64,000 nucleotides of DNA from an uncultured Subdoligranulum sp. (GTDB lineage: Bacteria > Bacillota > Clostridia > Oscillospirales > Ruminococcaceae). The stretch covers positions 612,481 through 676,480 of the forward strand of contig NZ_OZ007030.1 of NCBI RefSeq assembly GCF_963931595.1. The letters run 5' to 3'. Within the stretch, counting starts at the first letter, position 1. Every line of letters begins with the position of its first letter. The position numbers were made by a program, and so were the translations under genes. The notes below the pieces were generated by a model. That model worked only from the letters and a program-made list of their open reading frames with translations. It was not told where the DNA came from and did not search any database. Shown here one piece after another: positions 6,601 through 15,407 of the stretch.

Positions 6601-9255
6601 TTATCCCTCCTCGGCTTGTTGACAGGTGCTGCACAGGGCCAGGGCGGCCGTGCGCAGACTTTCCCAGGTGGCGGCGTCCACCACCCCCAGCGTGGGCAGC
6701 CCGGCGGTGAGCTGGTAATTCTCCAGGGCGGCCTGGGTGGCTTCGTCCAGGTCGCCGGTTTCCGGCACGAAGCTGTACCCCTGGTCCACCGAGGCAATCC
6801 GGTTCAGCCAGCGCTGCACCTGCCGCACGGCGGGCCCGGAACTGCCCAGTGTCAGGGCGGCCGCGGGCCAGATGCCGTCCGGTTCCGGCGCGGCTGCGGC
6901 AGGGTTCACCTCGGCCAGTGCCCGGGCCGCCCGGAGAAAGACCTCCCAGTCGGCAGGGGAGACTTCGCCGGTCTCCGGCAGGCCGAAATACCGCTGGGCG
7001 CTGCGGACGGTGATGGCCAGATCATCGGAGTAGCCGTCGTTGGGGGTGGTGCTGCCCAGAAAGTTGATCTCCGGCAGCCACTGCCCCAGGAAGAGCAGCA
7101 GACGGTCCAGCCGCAGAACGGATGCCCCGGAATCTCCGGGCTGCAGGGTGGATGCCGGGGCAGGCAGGGAAGAAGAGCGTACCACGGGGCCGCTGTCGGC
7201 CAGGGCCTGGGCTGCGCTGTACAGACTGTTCCAGGTCAGCTGCCCCACCACGCCGTCCGCCGTCAACCCGGCCCTAGTCTGCCAGGCTTTGACGGCCCGG
7301 GTGGTGGCCGCCCCGAAGACACCGTCCACCGTCACCGACGGAATGTCGCTGTAGTAGGCCGACAGCCTCCGCAGATAGTACTGTACGGCCCGCACGGCGG
7401 TGCCGCGGCTGCCCTCCCGCACAGTGGTGGTGAACTGGCCGGGGGCCACATCGGGCTCCACGATTTGGTTGGCCACGGCCAGGGCTACCTCGTTCAGTTT
7501 GTTCCAGGTGGCGCGCCCCACCAGACCGTCGGCGGTCAGGCCGAACAGCGTCTGGAATCCCGTGATGGCCCGCTGGGTGGCGGCACCGAAATTGCCGTCC
7601 ACGCTGATTGAGGACAGCGCGGCGTAGTTCTCTGCCGCCAGCCGCAGCCAGTACTGGACCAGCCGCACGTCCATGCCGTTATCTCCGCGGCGCAGCACCA
7701 CCCCGGGCCAGGCGGTGCCGCCCAGGTCGCTCTGCATGGACACCCAGGCGGCGTACAGCGCGTTCCAGGTGGACTGCCCCACCACGCCGTCGGCGGTCAG
7801 GCCCTGTTCCTGCTGGAAAATCTTCACGGCCTTTTCGGTGGCGGCGCCGAAGCTGCCGTCCACCGTCAGATCGGGCAGGGCGCTGTTGAACTGTGCCAGC
7901 TCGGAGAGCCAGAACTGCACCTGCTCCACCTCGCTGCCGCCGGAACCCCGGCGCAGCACCACCCCGGGCCAGCTGCCGGAACTCTCGGTGCCGGTGGCGG
8001 TTTCGCCCTCGCTGGTCAGCTCCGCCAGGTCCTTCACACTGACGTAGATGTAGCTGATTTTATACCACGTGGCCTTGCCCACCAGGCCGTCCGCCGTCAG
8101 GCTGAACTGCTTCTGGAAGTTCTTGACGCACTGCTCGGTGGCGGCGTCAAAGGTGCCGGTTACTTCCGGCTTGCCGAAGGAGGGATAGTCCTTGGCGATG
8201 CGGGAAAGCTGCCGCTGCAGGATGCGCACGCTGGTGCCGGTGGAGCCCCGCTTCAGCGTCACGCCGGGCCAGCTGGAGGGGATGGCGGCAATGTTGTTGG
8301 AAGTCACCAGCTGGACACGGCTGCCATAATAGTACCGCAGGATTTCCAGGGCGGATTTGCCCTCGTTGGCGCGGTCCACGGTGCCCCACTGCTTCATGCC
8401 GGGGCAGGTCACCAGTTTGCCGTCACAGTATTCGGTGTAGTAGGGCTCCTGGTCGCCGGAACGGCGCACATAAGTGTTGAACAGTTCCGCCGTGATGCGC
8501 TCCATCACCGCAAAGACGGTGCGGCCGGCCACATAGGCCTGGTCGTAGCCCGGCGAGCCGGTGATGTTGAAGGCATAGCCGCGGCTGGGGTACCATTCGG
8601 TCCAGATGCGGTTGAGTGCCAGACTGATCTGGGCCAGAATGTTGGCCCGGATGGCCTGCTCCGGCCAGGTGGGATAGATCTCGCTGGAAGCCACGTTGGC
8701 GATGTATTCCTGGAATCCCACCGTCACGTTGCTCACGTTAGCCGAGGGCTTGCCCAGGTGTACCGTGATCTTTTTGGGGATCACCACCTCGCTGAGAACC
8801 CGGCTGTCGGGGGACTCCTCCGGGGTGGGGCCGCTGCCGCCGCCCCCGGCAAAGAGAACGTGGGGCGGAATGGTGGTGATCTCCACATGCTGCTCCTCGG
8901 TCCGGGTGTCAGCCAGGGTGGGAGCGTCGGCGGGCGCTGCGGGCAGGAAGGAGAGGCGGGCGACGGTCTCCTGCCCGGCAAAGACCTGCACGCCGTCCAG
9001 GATCTGCCCCTGCCAGCTGTCCGCTTCGGCAATCAGCCGGTAGACGGCATAGGGGCGCACCGTCCGGTTGTCTTCTTCCAGACTGTAGCGGGCATCGGGA
9101 GCTTCCAGCGACAGCGGCCCGGCGGCACCGGCCGCGTCGGTTTCCAGCCGGGCCAGCACGGTGCCGGATTCCCCCTGCACGGCCAGCCGGACACCGGCCA
9201 GCGGTGCGGCCTGGTCCGCCACCGAGGCATAGACGCGTAATGTTCCATTGGGCAT
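6601..9255 (-). CDS. SleC-like peptidoglycan hydrolase with six PG-binding repeats
   Basis: About 884 residues from the ATG at 9255 (AGGAGGTG site upstream; an earlier in-frame Met has no such site). Layout: an N-terminal beta domain (GTLRVYASVADQ, about 1-100), a linker, then a SpoIID-fold region like that of clostridial SleC (VASSEIYPTWPEQAIRAN with a candidate catalytic Glu near residue 192, followed by QISLALNRIWTEWYPSRGY and GMKQWGTVDRANEG). The C-terminal 500 residues hold six peptidoglycan-binding repeats, four canonical (DGxFGAAT...GLTADGLVG) and two diverged. No signal peptide, in keeping with SleC-type or sporulation proteins. SleC itself has only one such repeat region, so the six-fold extension is unusual. 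Function as a cortex-lytic transglycosylase is inferred from resemblance. Confidence 0.75.
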   Translation of the reverse strand: MPNGTLRVYASVADQAAPLAGVRLAVQGESGTVLARLETDAAGAAGPLSLEAPDARYSLEEDNRTVRPYAVYRLIAEADSWQGQILDGVQVFAGQETVARLSFLPAAPADAPTLADTRTEEQHVEITTIPPHVLFAGGGGSGPTPEESPDSRVLSEVVIPKKITVHLGKPSANVSNVTVGFQEYIANVASSEIYPTWPEQAIRANILAQISLALNRIWTEWYPSRGYAFNITGSPGYDQAYVAGRTVFAVMERITAELFNTYVRRSGDQEPYYTEYCDGKLVTCPGMKQWGTVDRANEGKSALEILRYYYGSRVQLVTSNNIAAIPSSWPGVTLKRGSTGTSVRILQRQLSRIAKDYPSFGKPEVTGTFDAATEQCVKNFQKQFSLTADGLVGKATWYKISYIYVSVKDLAELTSEGETATGTESSGSWPGVVLRRGSGGSEVEQVQFWLSELAQFNSALPDLTVDGSFGAATEKAVKIFQQEQGLTADGVVGQSTWNALYAAWVSMQSDLGGTAWPGVVLRRGDNGMDVRLVQYWLRLAAENYAALSSISVDGNFGAATQRAITGFQTLFGLTADGLVGRATWNKLNEVALAVANQIVEPDVAPGQFTTTVREGSRGTAVRAVQYYLRRLSAYYSDIPSVTVDGVFGAATTRAVKAWQTRAGLTADGVVGQLTWNSLYSAAQALADSGPVVRSSSLPAPASTLQPGDSGASVLRLDRLLLFLGQWLPEINFLGSTTPNDGYSDDLAITVRSAQRYFGLPETGEVSPADWEVFLRAARALAEVNPAAAAPEPDGIWPAAALTLGSSGPAVRQVQRWLNRIASVDQGYSFVPETGDLDEATQAALENYQLTAGLPTLGVVDAATWESLRTAALALCSTCQQAEEG

Positions 9256-9320
9256 ACAAAAAACACCTCCTGCCCACAGGCTATGACAGTGGGGGACAGA
9301 AGGTGAAAGACAATACAAAA

Positions 9321-9347
9321 GGGGCCGGCGGAAGTTCCGCCGGCCCC
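9321..9347 (-). terminator. Terminator of the aldolase gene
   Basis: 13-bp GC-rich arms (9321-9333 and 9335-9347), followed on the minus strand by TTTTGT. Located just after the fba stop codon. Confidence 0.85.
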
Positions 9348-9374
9348 GGGCCGTACTATAAATTGATCAGGAGA

Positions 9375-10238
9375 TCAGGCCTTGTTGGCAGAGCCGAACA
9401 GCTCGATTTTCTCGCGCACGGTGGCCTTGATGGCCTCGGCACCGGGCGCCAGCAGCTTGCGGGGATCGTAGCCCTTGCCCTGCAGGTCCTTGCCGGCCTC
9501 GATATACTTGCGGGTGGCGTCGGCAAAGCTCAGCTGGCATTCGGTGTTGACGTTGATCTTGGAAACGCCCAGGCTGATGGCCTTCTTGATCATCTCGTCA
9601 GGAATGCCGGTGCCGCCGTGCAGCACCAGAGGAATGTTGTCGGTAGCGGCATGGATCTTGTCCAGGGCGTCGAAGTCCAGGCCCTTCCAGTTGGCGGGGT
9701 ACTTGCCGTGGATGTTGCCGATGCCGGCAGCCAGGAAGTCGATGCCCAGGCTGGAGATCTTGGCGCACTGGGCAGGGTCAGCGACCTCGCCCATGCCGAT
9801 GACGCCGTCTTCCTCACCGCCGATGGAACCGACCTCGGCCTCGATGGACAGGCCATGGTCATGAGCCAGAGCGACCAGCTCGGTGGTCTTGGCGACGTTC
9901 TCTTCGATGTCGTAGTGGCTGCCGTCGAACATGATGGAGGTGAAGCCGGCGGCGACGCAGGCCTTGGCGCCCTCATAGGTGCCGTGGTCCAGGTGCAGGG
10001 CAACGGGAACGGTGATGCCCAGGCTCTCGTCCATGGCCTTGACCATGGCGGCAACGGTCTTGAAACCGGTCATATATTTGCCGGCGCCCTCGGAGACACC
10101 GAGGATGACGGGCGAATTGAGTTCCTGCGCAGTCAGCAGGATGCTCTTGGTCCACTCCAGGTTATTGATGTTGAACTGGCCCACAGCATAGTGGCCATCG
10201 CGTGCTTTCAGCAGCATATTGGTAGCATTTACCAGCAT
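9375..10238 (-). CDS. fba: Class II fructose-bisphosphate aldolase
   Basis: A 287-residue zinc-dependent aldolase that interconverts fructose-1,6-bisphosphate with glyceraldehyde-3-phosphate and dihydroxyacetone phosphate in glycolysis. Metal and substrate motifs are clear: ALHLDHG with the first zinc His and the catalytic Asp, FDGSHYDIEEN, EAEVGSIGGEEDG, GNIHGKY (second zinc His) and VLHGGTG (third His). The length and the Gly-rich phosphate loop match the bacterial class IIB / tagatose-bisphosphate aldolase group, so a ketose-bisphosphate other than fructose cannot be excluded. It has its own promoter and terminator; the start site overlaps a motif also found in front of the GH13 gene. Confidence 0.92.
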   Translation of the reverse strand: MLVNATNMLLKARDGHYAVGQFNINNLEWTKSILLTAQELNSPVILGVSEGAGKYMTGFKTVAAMVKAMDESLGITVPVALHLDHGTYEGAKACVAAGFTSIMFDGSHYDIEENVAKTTELVALAHDHGLSIEAEVGSIGGEEDGVIGMGEVADPAQCAKISSLGIDFLAAGIGNIHGKYPANWKGLDFDALDKIHAATDNIPLVLHGGTGIPDEMIKKAISLGVSKINVNTECQLSFADATRKYIEAGKDLQGKGYDPRKLLAPGAEAIKATVREKIELFGSANKA

Positions 10239-10286
10239 ACAGATACCTCCAATAATAATTGTGGGAAGGGCACACCGACCCCCGGT

Positions 10287-10297
10287 GTACCGTCGGT
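10287..10297 (-). promoter_or_regulatory. Operator-like motif at the fba start site
   Basis: Minus-strand ACCGACGGTAC, identical to the core of the palindrome at 3626-3642, sits about -3 to +8 of the fba promoter and is followed by a second GTCGGT half downstream. Confidence 0.45.
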
Positions 10298-10300
10298 TTC

Positions 10301-10329
10301 ATTATACCTTGACTTTGACAAAAAAGCAA
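10301..10329 (-). promoter_or_regulatory. Promoter of fba
   Basis: Minus-strand TTGCTT (10329-10324), 17-base spacer, TATAAT (10306-10301). The -10 is perfect, the -35 weak. Confidence 0.7.
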
Positions 10330-10727
10330 CAGCTTTTTTCGACGCAGTATATGTACTTTTTGCCCATTTTGCCGTGGAAGAAAAGGAACTGGCAGAATTT
10401 GTAAAATCCGCGGGAAATTTCCGGCTCTTTGCGGAGAAATTTGAACGCTTTGCCCACTTGACAAAGGGACTTATCCGGGCTGTTATAGGGAAAACTTTTC
10501 AACAGCCGGTGCAAAACTCCGCTGCCAAATGGTGGAAAAGTGGATGGGAATGCGGTTTTTCCACACTTTCCACAGAGTTTTCAACAATGGGAAAACCAGT
10601 TTTCCTCTACAAAACGTATAAAGGATGGTATATCGTACAATCGGAAAGCGGGTTTGCACTTTTGGCGCATAGCGCAGGCGTGAAGTGTAAAAACGGCCGC
10701 AAAACCCGACAAAAACCGTAAAAAAAG

Positions 10728-10757
10728 GTGACAAAGCGTCGTACCTTGTGCTATACT
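10728..10757 (+). promoter_or_regulatory. Promoter of rlmB
   Basis: GTGACA (10728-10733), 18-base spacer, TATACT (10752-10757). Confidence 0.6.
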
Positions 10758-10831
10758 GATATCTGTATAGTCAGCACTACAGAACAGAAAGATAAAGGCA
10801 GGGGACAGGGTGTCCCCGCAGGAGGTATGGG

Positions 10832-11614
10832 ATGGAAAGACCGGGTCGTGAACAGACACCGCAGCACACCGACACGCTGGTATGGGGCAAGAACCCCGTG
10901 ACCGAGCTGCTCAAGAGCGGCGAAACGGTGGATACGGTGTATCTGGCGGATTCGCTGCCCCAGGCGGTGGCAGGGTACTATACGGCGCTGGCCAAGCAGG
11001 GCGGCGCCGTGGTCAAGCGGGTGCCCGGCCACAAGCTGCAGAAGCTCTGCGGCACGGCGGATCACCAGGGGGTGGCGGCCCGCGCCGCGGAGGTGCAGTA
11101 CGCCACGCTGGAGGACCTTTTCGCCGCGGCCGATGCCAGGCAGGAGCCGCCCTTCCTCGTTCTGTGTGACGGGGTGGAGGACCCCCACAATCTGGGCGCC
11201 ATCATCCGTTCGGCTTACCTGTGCGGCGCCCACGGCGTGGTGATCCCCAAGCGGGGCGGCGTAGGCGTGACCGGCACCGTCATGAAGGCCAGTGCCGGCG
11301 CGGCAGCCCGGCTGCCGGTGGCCCGTGTGACCAATCTGGCCCAGGCCATCCGCGCCATCAAGGAACACAATATTTTCGTTTATTGTGCGGACCTGGGGGG
11401 CGCCCCTCTTTCCCGCACCGACTTTTCGGGGGCGGTGGCGCTGGTACTGGGCAGCGAAGGCGGCGGTCCCGGTGCCCTGACCCGCAAACTCTGCGACGCG
11501 GCGGTGACGCTGGAGATGGCCCCCGGCCAGGCGACCGGCGTGGACAGCTATAATGTGAGCGTGGCGGCGGGCATCCTTTGCTACGAGGTGCTGCGCCGCC
11601 GTACCGCCAAGTGA
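10832..11614 (+). CDS. rlmB: 23S rRNA (guanosine-2'-O-)-methyltransferase RlmB / TrmH family
   Basis: A 260-residue SPOUT-class RNA 2'-O-methyltransferase. The N-terminal third is the small RNA-binding domain (LVWGKNPVTELL). The C-terminal trefoil-knot domain shows the three family motifs: DPHNLGAIIRSA (motif 1, about residue 118), LVLGSEGGG (motif 2) and SYNVSVAAGI (motif 3). The usual member has SLNVSVA; Tyr replaces Leu here. By family it methylates G2251 of 23S rRNA using S-adenosylmethionine, though other tRNA/rRNA targets are possible. An AGGAGG site lies before the ATG. The degenerate P-type ATPase gene starts 33 bases downstream and is probably co-transcribed. Confidence 0.9.
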   Translation: MERPGREQTPQHTDTLVWGKNPVTELLKSGETVDTVYLADSLPQAVAGYYTALAKQGGAVVKRVPGHKLQKLCGTADHQGVAARAAEVQYATLEDLFAAADARQEPPFLVLCDGVEDPHNLGAIIRSAYLCGAHGVVIPKRGGVGVTGTVMKASAGAAARLPVARVTNLAQAIRAIKEHNIFVYCADLGGAPLSRTDFSGAVALVLGSEGGGPGALTRKLCDAAVTLEMAPGQATGVDSYNVSVAAGILCYEVLRRRTAK

Positions 11615-11647
11615 ATTTCACCTTTTTTGTAAAGGGAGCAATCAGAC

Positions 11648-14600
11648 ATGCCAAGCAAACGTACCAATGACTCAGTGGACCGCATTTTGCAGGACCTCAA
11701 CCAGCAGCAGACGGCCGCCGGTGTGCAGAACACCGTGACCGATCACCAGGTGGACGAGATTCTGCGCAGTGTGGGCATTTCCACCACACCGCTGCATGGC
11801 ACACCGGAACAGGACCACAAGATCGCGTTCGCGGGCCTCGACGACCTGGACAGCTTTGAGGATTTTGCCGCTCCCGCCCCGGTGTCGCCGCGGCAGACGG
11901 CTGCGGCGCCGGCTTCCCCCCGGACCGCTGCGCCGCGCACCACTGTACAGCCGGTACAAACCGCCGCGCCCACCCCTGCGGCAGCGCAGCCTGTCAGTCC
12001 TGCGGAACCCCGGCGTCCCGCCGCTCCTGCGGCGGACGGGCAGACGGGCTCCGATACCGGGACGATGGGGGATACCACCCGCACCGGCATCATCAAGGGA
12101 TTCCTGCTGAAGATGGCGCCCGAGGCCGGCGCCGATACCGACGCTTTGAACCAGGGTAAAAACCAGTTCCAGAAGTTCTTCCGGGACTCGGTGGCGGTGG
12201 TGCCCGATGAAAAGGGCAAAATCCGGGAGCCCGGCAAAAAGAAGCGGGGACTTTTCGGCCTGAAATCGGCGGAAGATACCGACGAATTCGTGCCCATCAA
12301 TGTCTCATTGGGCGGCGGCAGCCAGAACCAGGATGCGCCGGAACCGGAGGAGCAGCCGGAAGCCCAGGAGGAGTATTTCCCCGACCGGGAACCGGTGCGG
12401 CAGGCGCCTCAGCCCAAAAAGCGCGGGCTGCTGGGCGGGTTGTTCGGCGGCCGGGATTCCGTCACCGAGGAGATCGTGATCCCCGAAGCGCGGCAGGAGG
12501 AGCCAACCTTTTCCGGCAGGCATTCGGAGCCGGAACCCCGGGAAGAATCCCGGGGTGATACGGTGGAAAACGTCTGGCACAGCAAATATACCCGTCCTGC
12601 GCCGGCCCCGTCGTCCGAACGGGAAGGGGATACCATGCAGATGCTGCGTGATATCCAGCGGGGCATGAAGGCGCGCACCGCGCCCAGCGCCACAGGTGCC
12701 ACCGGCACCATCTACCGCAAAAAGCGCAACACGGTGGAATTTACCCCCGGCCAGAAGATCCGCACGGCGCCGCCTGCCCAGGCAATGCCGGACCCGCCTG
12801 CCGGGGAGCCGGTGGGGGAACCCATCAACCTGCCGCGACATCAGGCGGCCAGCACGGGCTTTACTATGCAGCTGGGAGCGCTGGATGCAGCCCCGGTGGA
12901 CAGCACCCAGGACTTCATGAATGCCTACAATGCGGTGCGTCCGCGCACGGCCCCCGCCGCGGCGGCCCCCGCGCAGCCTGCCGAAACGCCCAAAACCACG
13001 GCGCAGCCGGCACAGCGCGTTGAAACGCCCAAACCTGCAGTACAGACGGCACAGCAGCCGGCCCCTGCAACCGCGGACGGCCGGGATCCCTATGCCGACA
13101 CCCAGGTGGTGGGACTTTCCCCCGAGGGCGGTCTGCTGGGGCGGCGGGAACCGGATGCGGTGGACGAGCTGGTCGATACATTGACCGGCAAGATTCGTCT
13201 GACTCCCCAGGCCCCGGCCCATACCGGCTTCACCCAGGATCTGGGCGGCCGGGCGGAGGCTCCTGCCCACACCGGCTTTACCCAGGACCTGGGCGGCGGG
13301 CAGGCCCACACCGGCTTTACCCAGGATCTCGGCGGCGGACAGGCTCCCACCGGGTTCACCCAGAATCTGGACGGCGGCGAACCGGCGGAACCGGGCACCG
13401 CTTCCTTTGTGCATGACATTGCCCAGGCCATCAATACGGGTACGGTGCCGGAAGGTGGCACGGCCCGCTTTGACAGTGCGGCCGTCCGGCTGACTGAATC
13501 GCTGCAGGACAGTGAGGAGGAGAGTGCCCGCGGGAAGGGCCGCGGCAGCCGTCTGGCCAAGGCCAGGATGCGACTGGGCGGCAAACCCCGGGATGAACAG
13601 CCGGATTCCGCGGCCCAGCCCTTTGAGACGGCGGAGATCCCGCCCCTTCATCACCATGAATACGAGCGCCCTGAGGACGCCCCGGTGGTATGCCGGGAAC
13701 TGAGCCAGCAGGTGCTCTACTATACCACGGCCAGCTTTGCCACCGCCGCCATCACGGCGGTGCTGCTGGTGCTGGGTCTGATGGCGGCGGCGCTGCCGTC
13801 GCTGCCCGGCCCCCTGGCCGATCCGCTGGTCTATCCGGCGGTGGTGCTGGTGCTGCTGCTGGCAGCCGGCGGCCTTTGCTGGCGCACCGTGGTTTCCGGC
13901 CTGCTGGGCCTGGCCCGGCGCGCCACGCCGGACAGTCTGGCCGTGCTGCCGCTGCTGGGCGCCGCCGTGCAGTGCCTGGCGCTGCTCATCGCCGGCAACT
14001 ACACCGCTGACGTGACGCTGATGGCCGGCCCTGCGGTGCTGGTGCTCTGTCTGAATACCATCGGCAAACGGATGAACGCCTGCACCATGCAGGAAAATTT
14101 CCGGCTGGTCAGTGCCAAGGTGGAACACTCGGTGGCCTACCGGCTCAAGGATGCCGGGGCGCTGCGGGCCATGACCACCGGTCTGGCCGAACCCCATCCC
14201 AACGTGCTCATCAACCGTCCCACCCAGGTGTTCCGCAGCTTCCTGCGCAACAGTGCGGCGGCGGGCACCAGCGACAAGAACCAGCAGCAGTTTGCCTGGC
14301 TGGCCGGCGTCTGCGCCCTGGTGGCCATGCTCATCACGCTGATCCGCACCAAGGACAGTGCCTCGGCCATGATGGTGCTGGCGGCGGTATTGTGCCTCGC
14401 GGCGCCGCTGGCGGGCACGCTTCTGTCGGCCCTGCCCGCCCGCATGATGCAGCGCAGTGCTGCCCAGGTGGGGGCGGTGGTGCCCGGCTGGCGGGATATC
14501 CGGCAGCTGGGCCGTATCAACGTCATTCAGGTCACGGCGCGGGATCTCTTCCCGGCCGGCTGCGTGACGCTGTCCGGCATCAAACCCGTCAAGCCGGAAC

Positions 14601-15364
14601 ACATCGACCTGGCCATCGTCTATGCCGCCTCCATTCTGGCGGAGGCGGGGCCCACGCTGCGGGAGGTATTCCTGGGCATGCTGGGCGAAAACCGCAATCT
14701 GCTGGCAGAGGTGGAGGACCGGGAAACCGTCTACGGCAAAGGCTATGTGGGCTGGATCAACAAGCGCCGGGTGCTGGTGGGCAACCGTGCCCTGATGCAG
14801 GATTACGGTGTCAAGGTGCCCAGCCTGGAATATGAACAGCACCACACCGTGAACCAGCGCCGGGTGATCTACCTGGCGGTGTCCGGCAAGATGTTCGCCA
14901 TGTTCCAGGTGGCCTATCAGCGCGACCCCGACACCGCCGTGGTGCTGGACAGTCTGCGCCGCACGGGGCTTTCCCTGGTGGTGGACTGCGATGACTTCAA
15001 CTGCGATGTGCAGCTGCTGGAAGCTGCCTACAGCCTGCCCGCCGGTTCGGTGAAGGTGCTGAACGCGGCGGAGCGCAAGACGCTGGACCCGGCCGTGGCC
15101 TGGTTGCCCGAAAGTGAGGGCAACATGCTGCATCTGGGCAGCTTTGCCAGCTTTGTGGGCGGCCTGGAAGCCGCTGCCGGTGCCGCCGAGGGCGAGCACA
15201 AGGCGTCGGTCTTCGTGACGGCGGCGGCTTTGTTCGGCTGTGTGCTGGGCGTGCTGCTCTCGCTGACCGGCGGCCTGATCACGCTGCCGCTGGCGGCCTT
15301 TGTGCTCTACCAGGCGGTGTGGTGTGTGCTGGCGCTGATCTTCCCGCTGATGCAGCGGTATTGA
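11648..15364 (+). CDS. Degenerate P1B-ATPase-like membrane protein with long repeat-bearing N-terminus
   Basis: 1238 residues. Residues 1 to about 675 are low-complexity, Pro/Ala/Gln/Glu-rich and probably disordered, with one tandem repeat block near 523-578. From about 690 there are eight predicted membrane helices arranged 2+2+2+2 (about 690-712, 727-748, 763-783, 785-805, 884-899, 907-932, and two in 1187-1233), the layout of a heavy-metal P-type ATPase. Between helices 6 and 7 sits a P/N-domain-like part: INVIQVTARDLFPAG aligns with the DKTGT strand (Asp 966 kept, KTGT lost), GKGYVGWINKRRVLVGN matches the nucleotide-domain signature, and DCDD stands at the TGDN place. The helix-6 CPC motif is LAAPLA. 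TGDGxND is absent. Pumping is therefore unlikely; a sensor or scaffold role is a guess. It follows rlmB by 33 bases. Confidence 0.7.
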   Translation: MPSKRTNDSVDRILQDLNQQQTAAGVQNTVTDHQVDEILRSVGISTTPLHGTPEQDHKIAFAGLDDLDSFEDFAAPAPVSPRQTAAAPASPRTAAPRTTVQPVQTAAPTPAAAQPVSPAEPRRPAAPAADGQTGSDTGTMGDTTRTGIIKGFLLKMAPEAGADTDALNQGKNQFQKFFRDSVAVVPDEKGKIREPGKKKRGLFGLKSAEDTDEFVPINVSLGGGSQNQDAPEPEEQPEAQEEYFPDREPVRQAPQPKKRGLLGGLFGGRDSVTEEIVIPEARQEEPTFSGRHSEPEPREESRGDTVENVWHSKYTRPAPAPSSEREGDTMQMLRDIQRGMKARTAPSATGATGTIYRKKRNTVEFTPGQKIRTAPPAQAMPDPPAGEPVGEPINLPRHQAASTGFTMQLGALDAAPVDSTQDFMNAYNAVRPRTAPAAAAPAQPAETPKTTAQPAQRVETPKPAVQTAQQPAPATADGRDPYADTQVVGLSPEGGLLGRREPDAVDELVDTLTGKIRLTPQAPAHTGFTQDLGGRAEAPAHTGFTQDLGGGQAHTGFTQDLGGGQAPTGFTQNLDGGEPAEPGTASFVHDIAQAINTGTVPEGGTARFDSAAVRLTESLQDSEEESARGKGRGSRLAKARMRLGGKPRDEQPDSAAQPFETAEIPPLHHHEYERPEDAPVVCRELSQQVLYYTTASFATAAITAVLLVLGLMAAALPSLPGPLADPLVYPAVVLVLLLAAGGLCWRTVVSGLLGLARRATPDSLAVLPLLGAAVQCLALLIAGNYTADVTLMAGPAVLVLCLNTIGKRMNACTMQENFRLVSAKVEHSVAYRLKDAGALRAMTTGLAEPHPNVLINRPTQVFRSFLRNSAAAGTSDKNQQQFAWLAGVCALVAMLITLIRTKDSASAMMVLAAVLCLAAPLAGTLLSALPARMMQRSAAQVGAVVPGWRDIRQLGRINVIQVTARDLFPAGCVTLSGIKPVKPEHIDLAIVYAASILAEAGPTLREVFLGMLGENRNLLAEVEDRETVYGKGYVGWINKRRVLVGNRALMQDYGVKVPSLEYEQHHTVNQRRVIYLAVSGKMFAMFQVAYQRDPDTAVVLDSLRRTGLSLVVDCDDFNCDVQLLEAAYSLPAGSVKVLNAAERKTLDPAVAWLPESEGNMLHLGSFASFVGGLEAAAGAAEGEHKASVFVTAAALFGCVLGVLLSLTGGLITLPLAAFVLYQAVWCVLALIFPLMQRY
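13210..13385 (+). repeat. In-frame tandem repeat encoding HTGFTQDLGG units
   Basis: Four consecutive copies of a unit with the core HTGFTQDLGG (the last two PTGFTQNLDG-like) inside the disordered N-terminus of the 1238-residue protein. An earlier relative, STGFTMQLG, lies at about residues 403-411. The units may be short linear binding motifs; copy number could vary between strains. Confidence 0.8.
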
Positions 15365-15407
15365 GGCAACGGGGCTGCGGCCCCGAAAACGGAAAGGGGC
15401 TCTGGAC

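Larger units (their letters stand above)
10239..10831. other. 593-base AT-rich intergenic region
   Basis: This gap separates divergent fba and rlmB. It holds the fba promoter at the left, the rlmB promoter at the right, and between them a cluster of DnaA-box-like 9-mers: TTTTCAACA (10496-10504), TTTTCCACC on the minus strand (10531-10539), TTTTCCACA (10557-10565), CTTTCCACA (10566-10574) and TTTTCAACA (10578-10586). No coding ORF with a ribosome site is visible. A short RNA cannot be excluded. Confidence 0.6.

Noticed and set aside
10162..10464. Minus-strand ORFs in the fba-rlmB gap
   Set aside because: They run through the fba promoter and lack ribosome sites; composition is non-coding.
13210..13385. 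Regular repeats that might suggest a CRISPR array
   Set aside because: Repeats are directly adjacent, in frame and encode a repeated peptide; no unique spacers.
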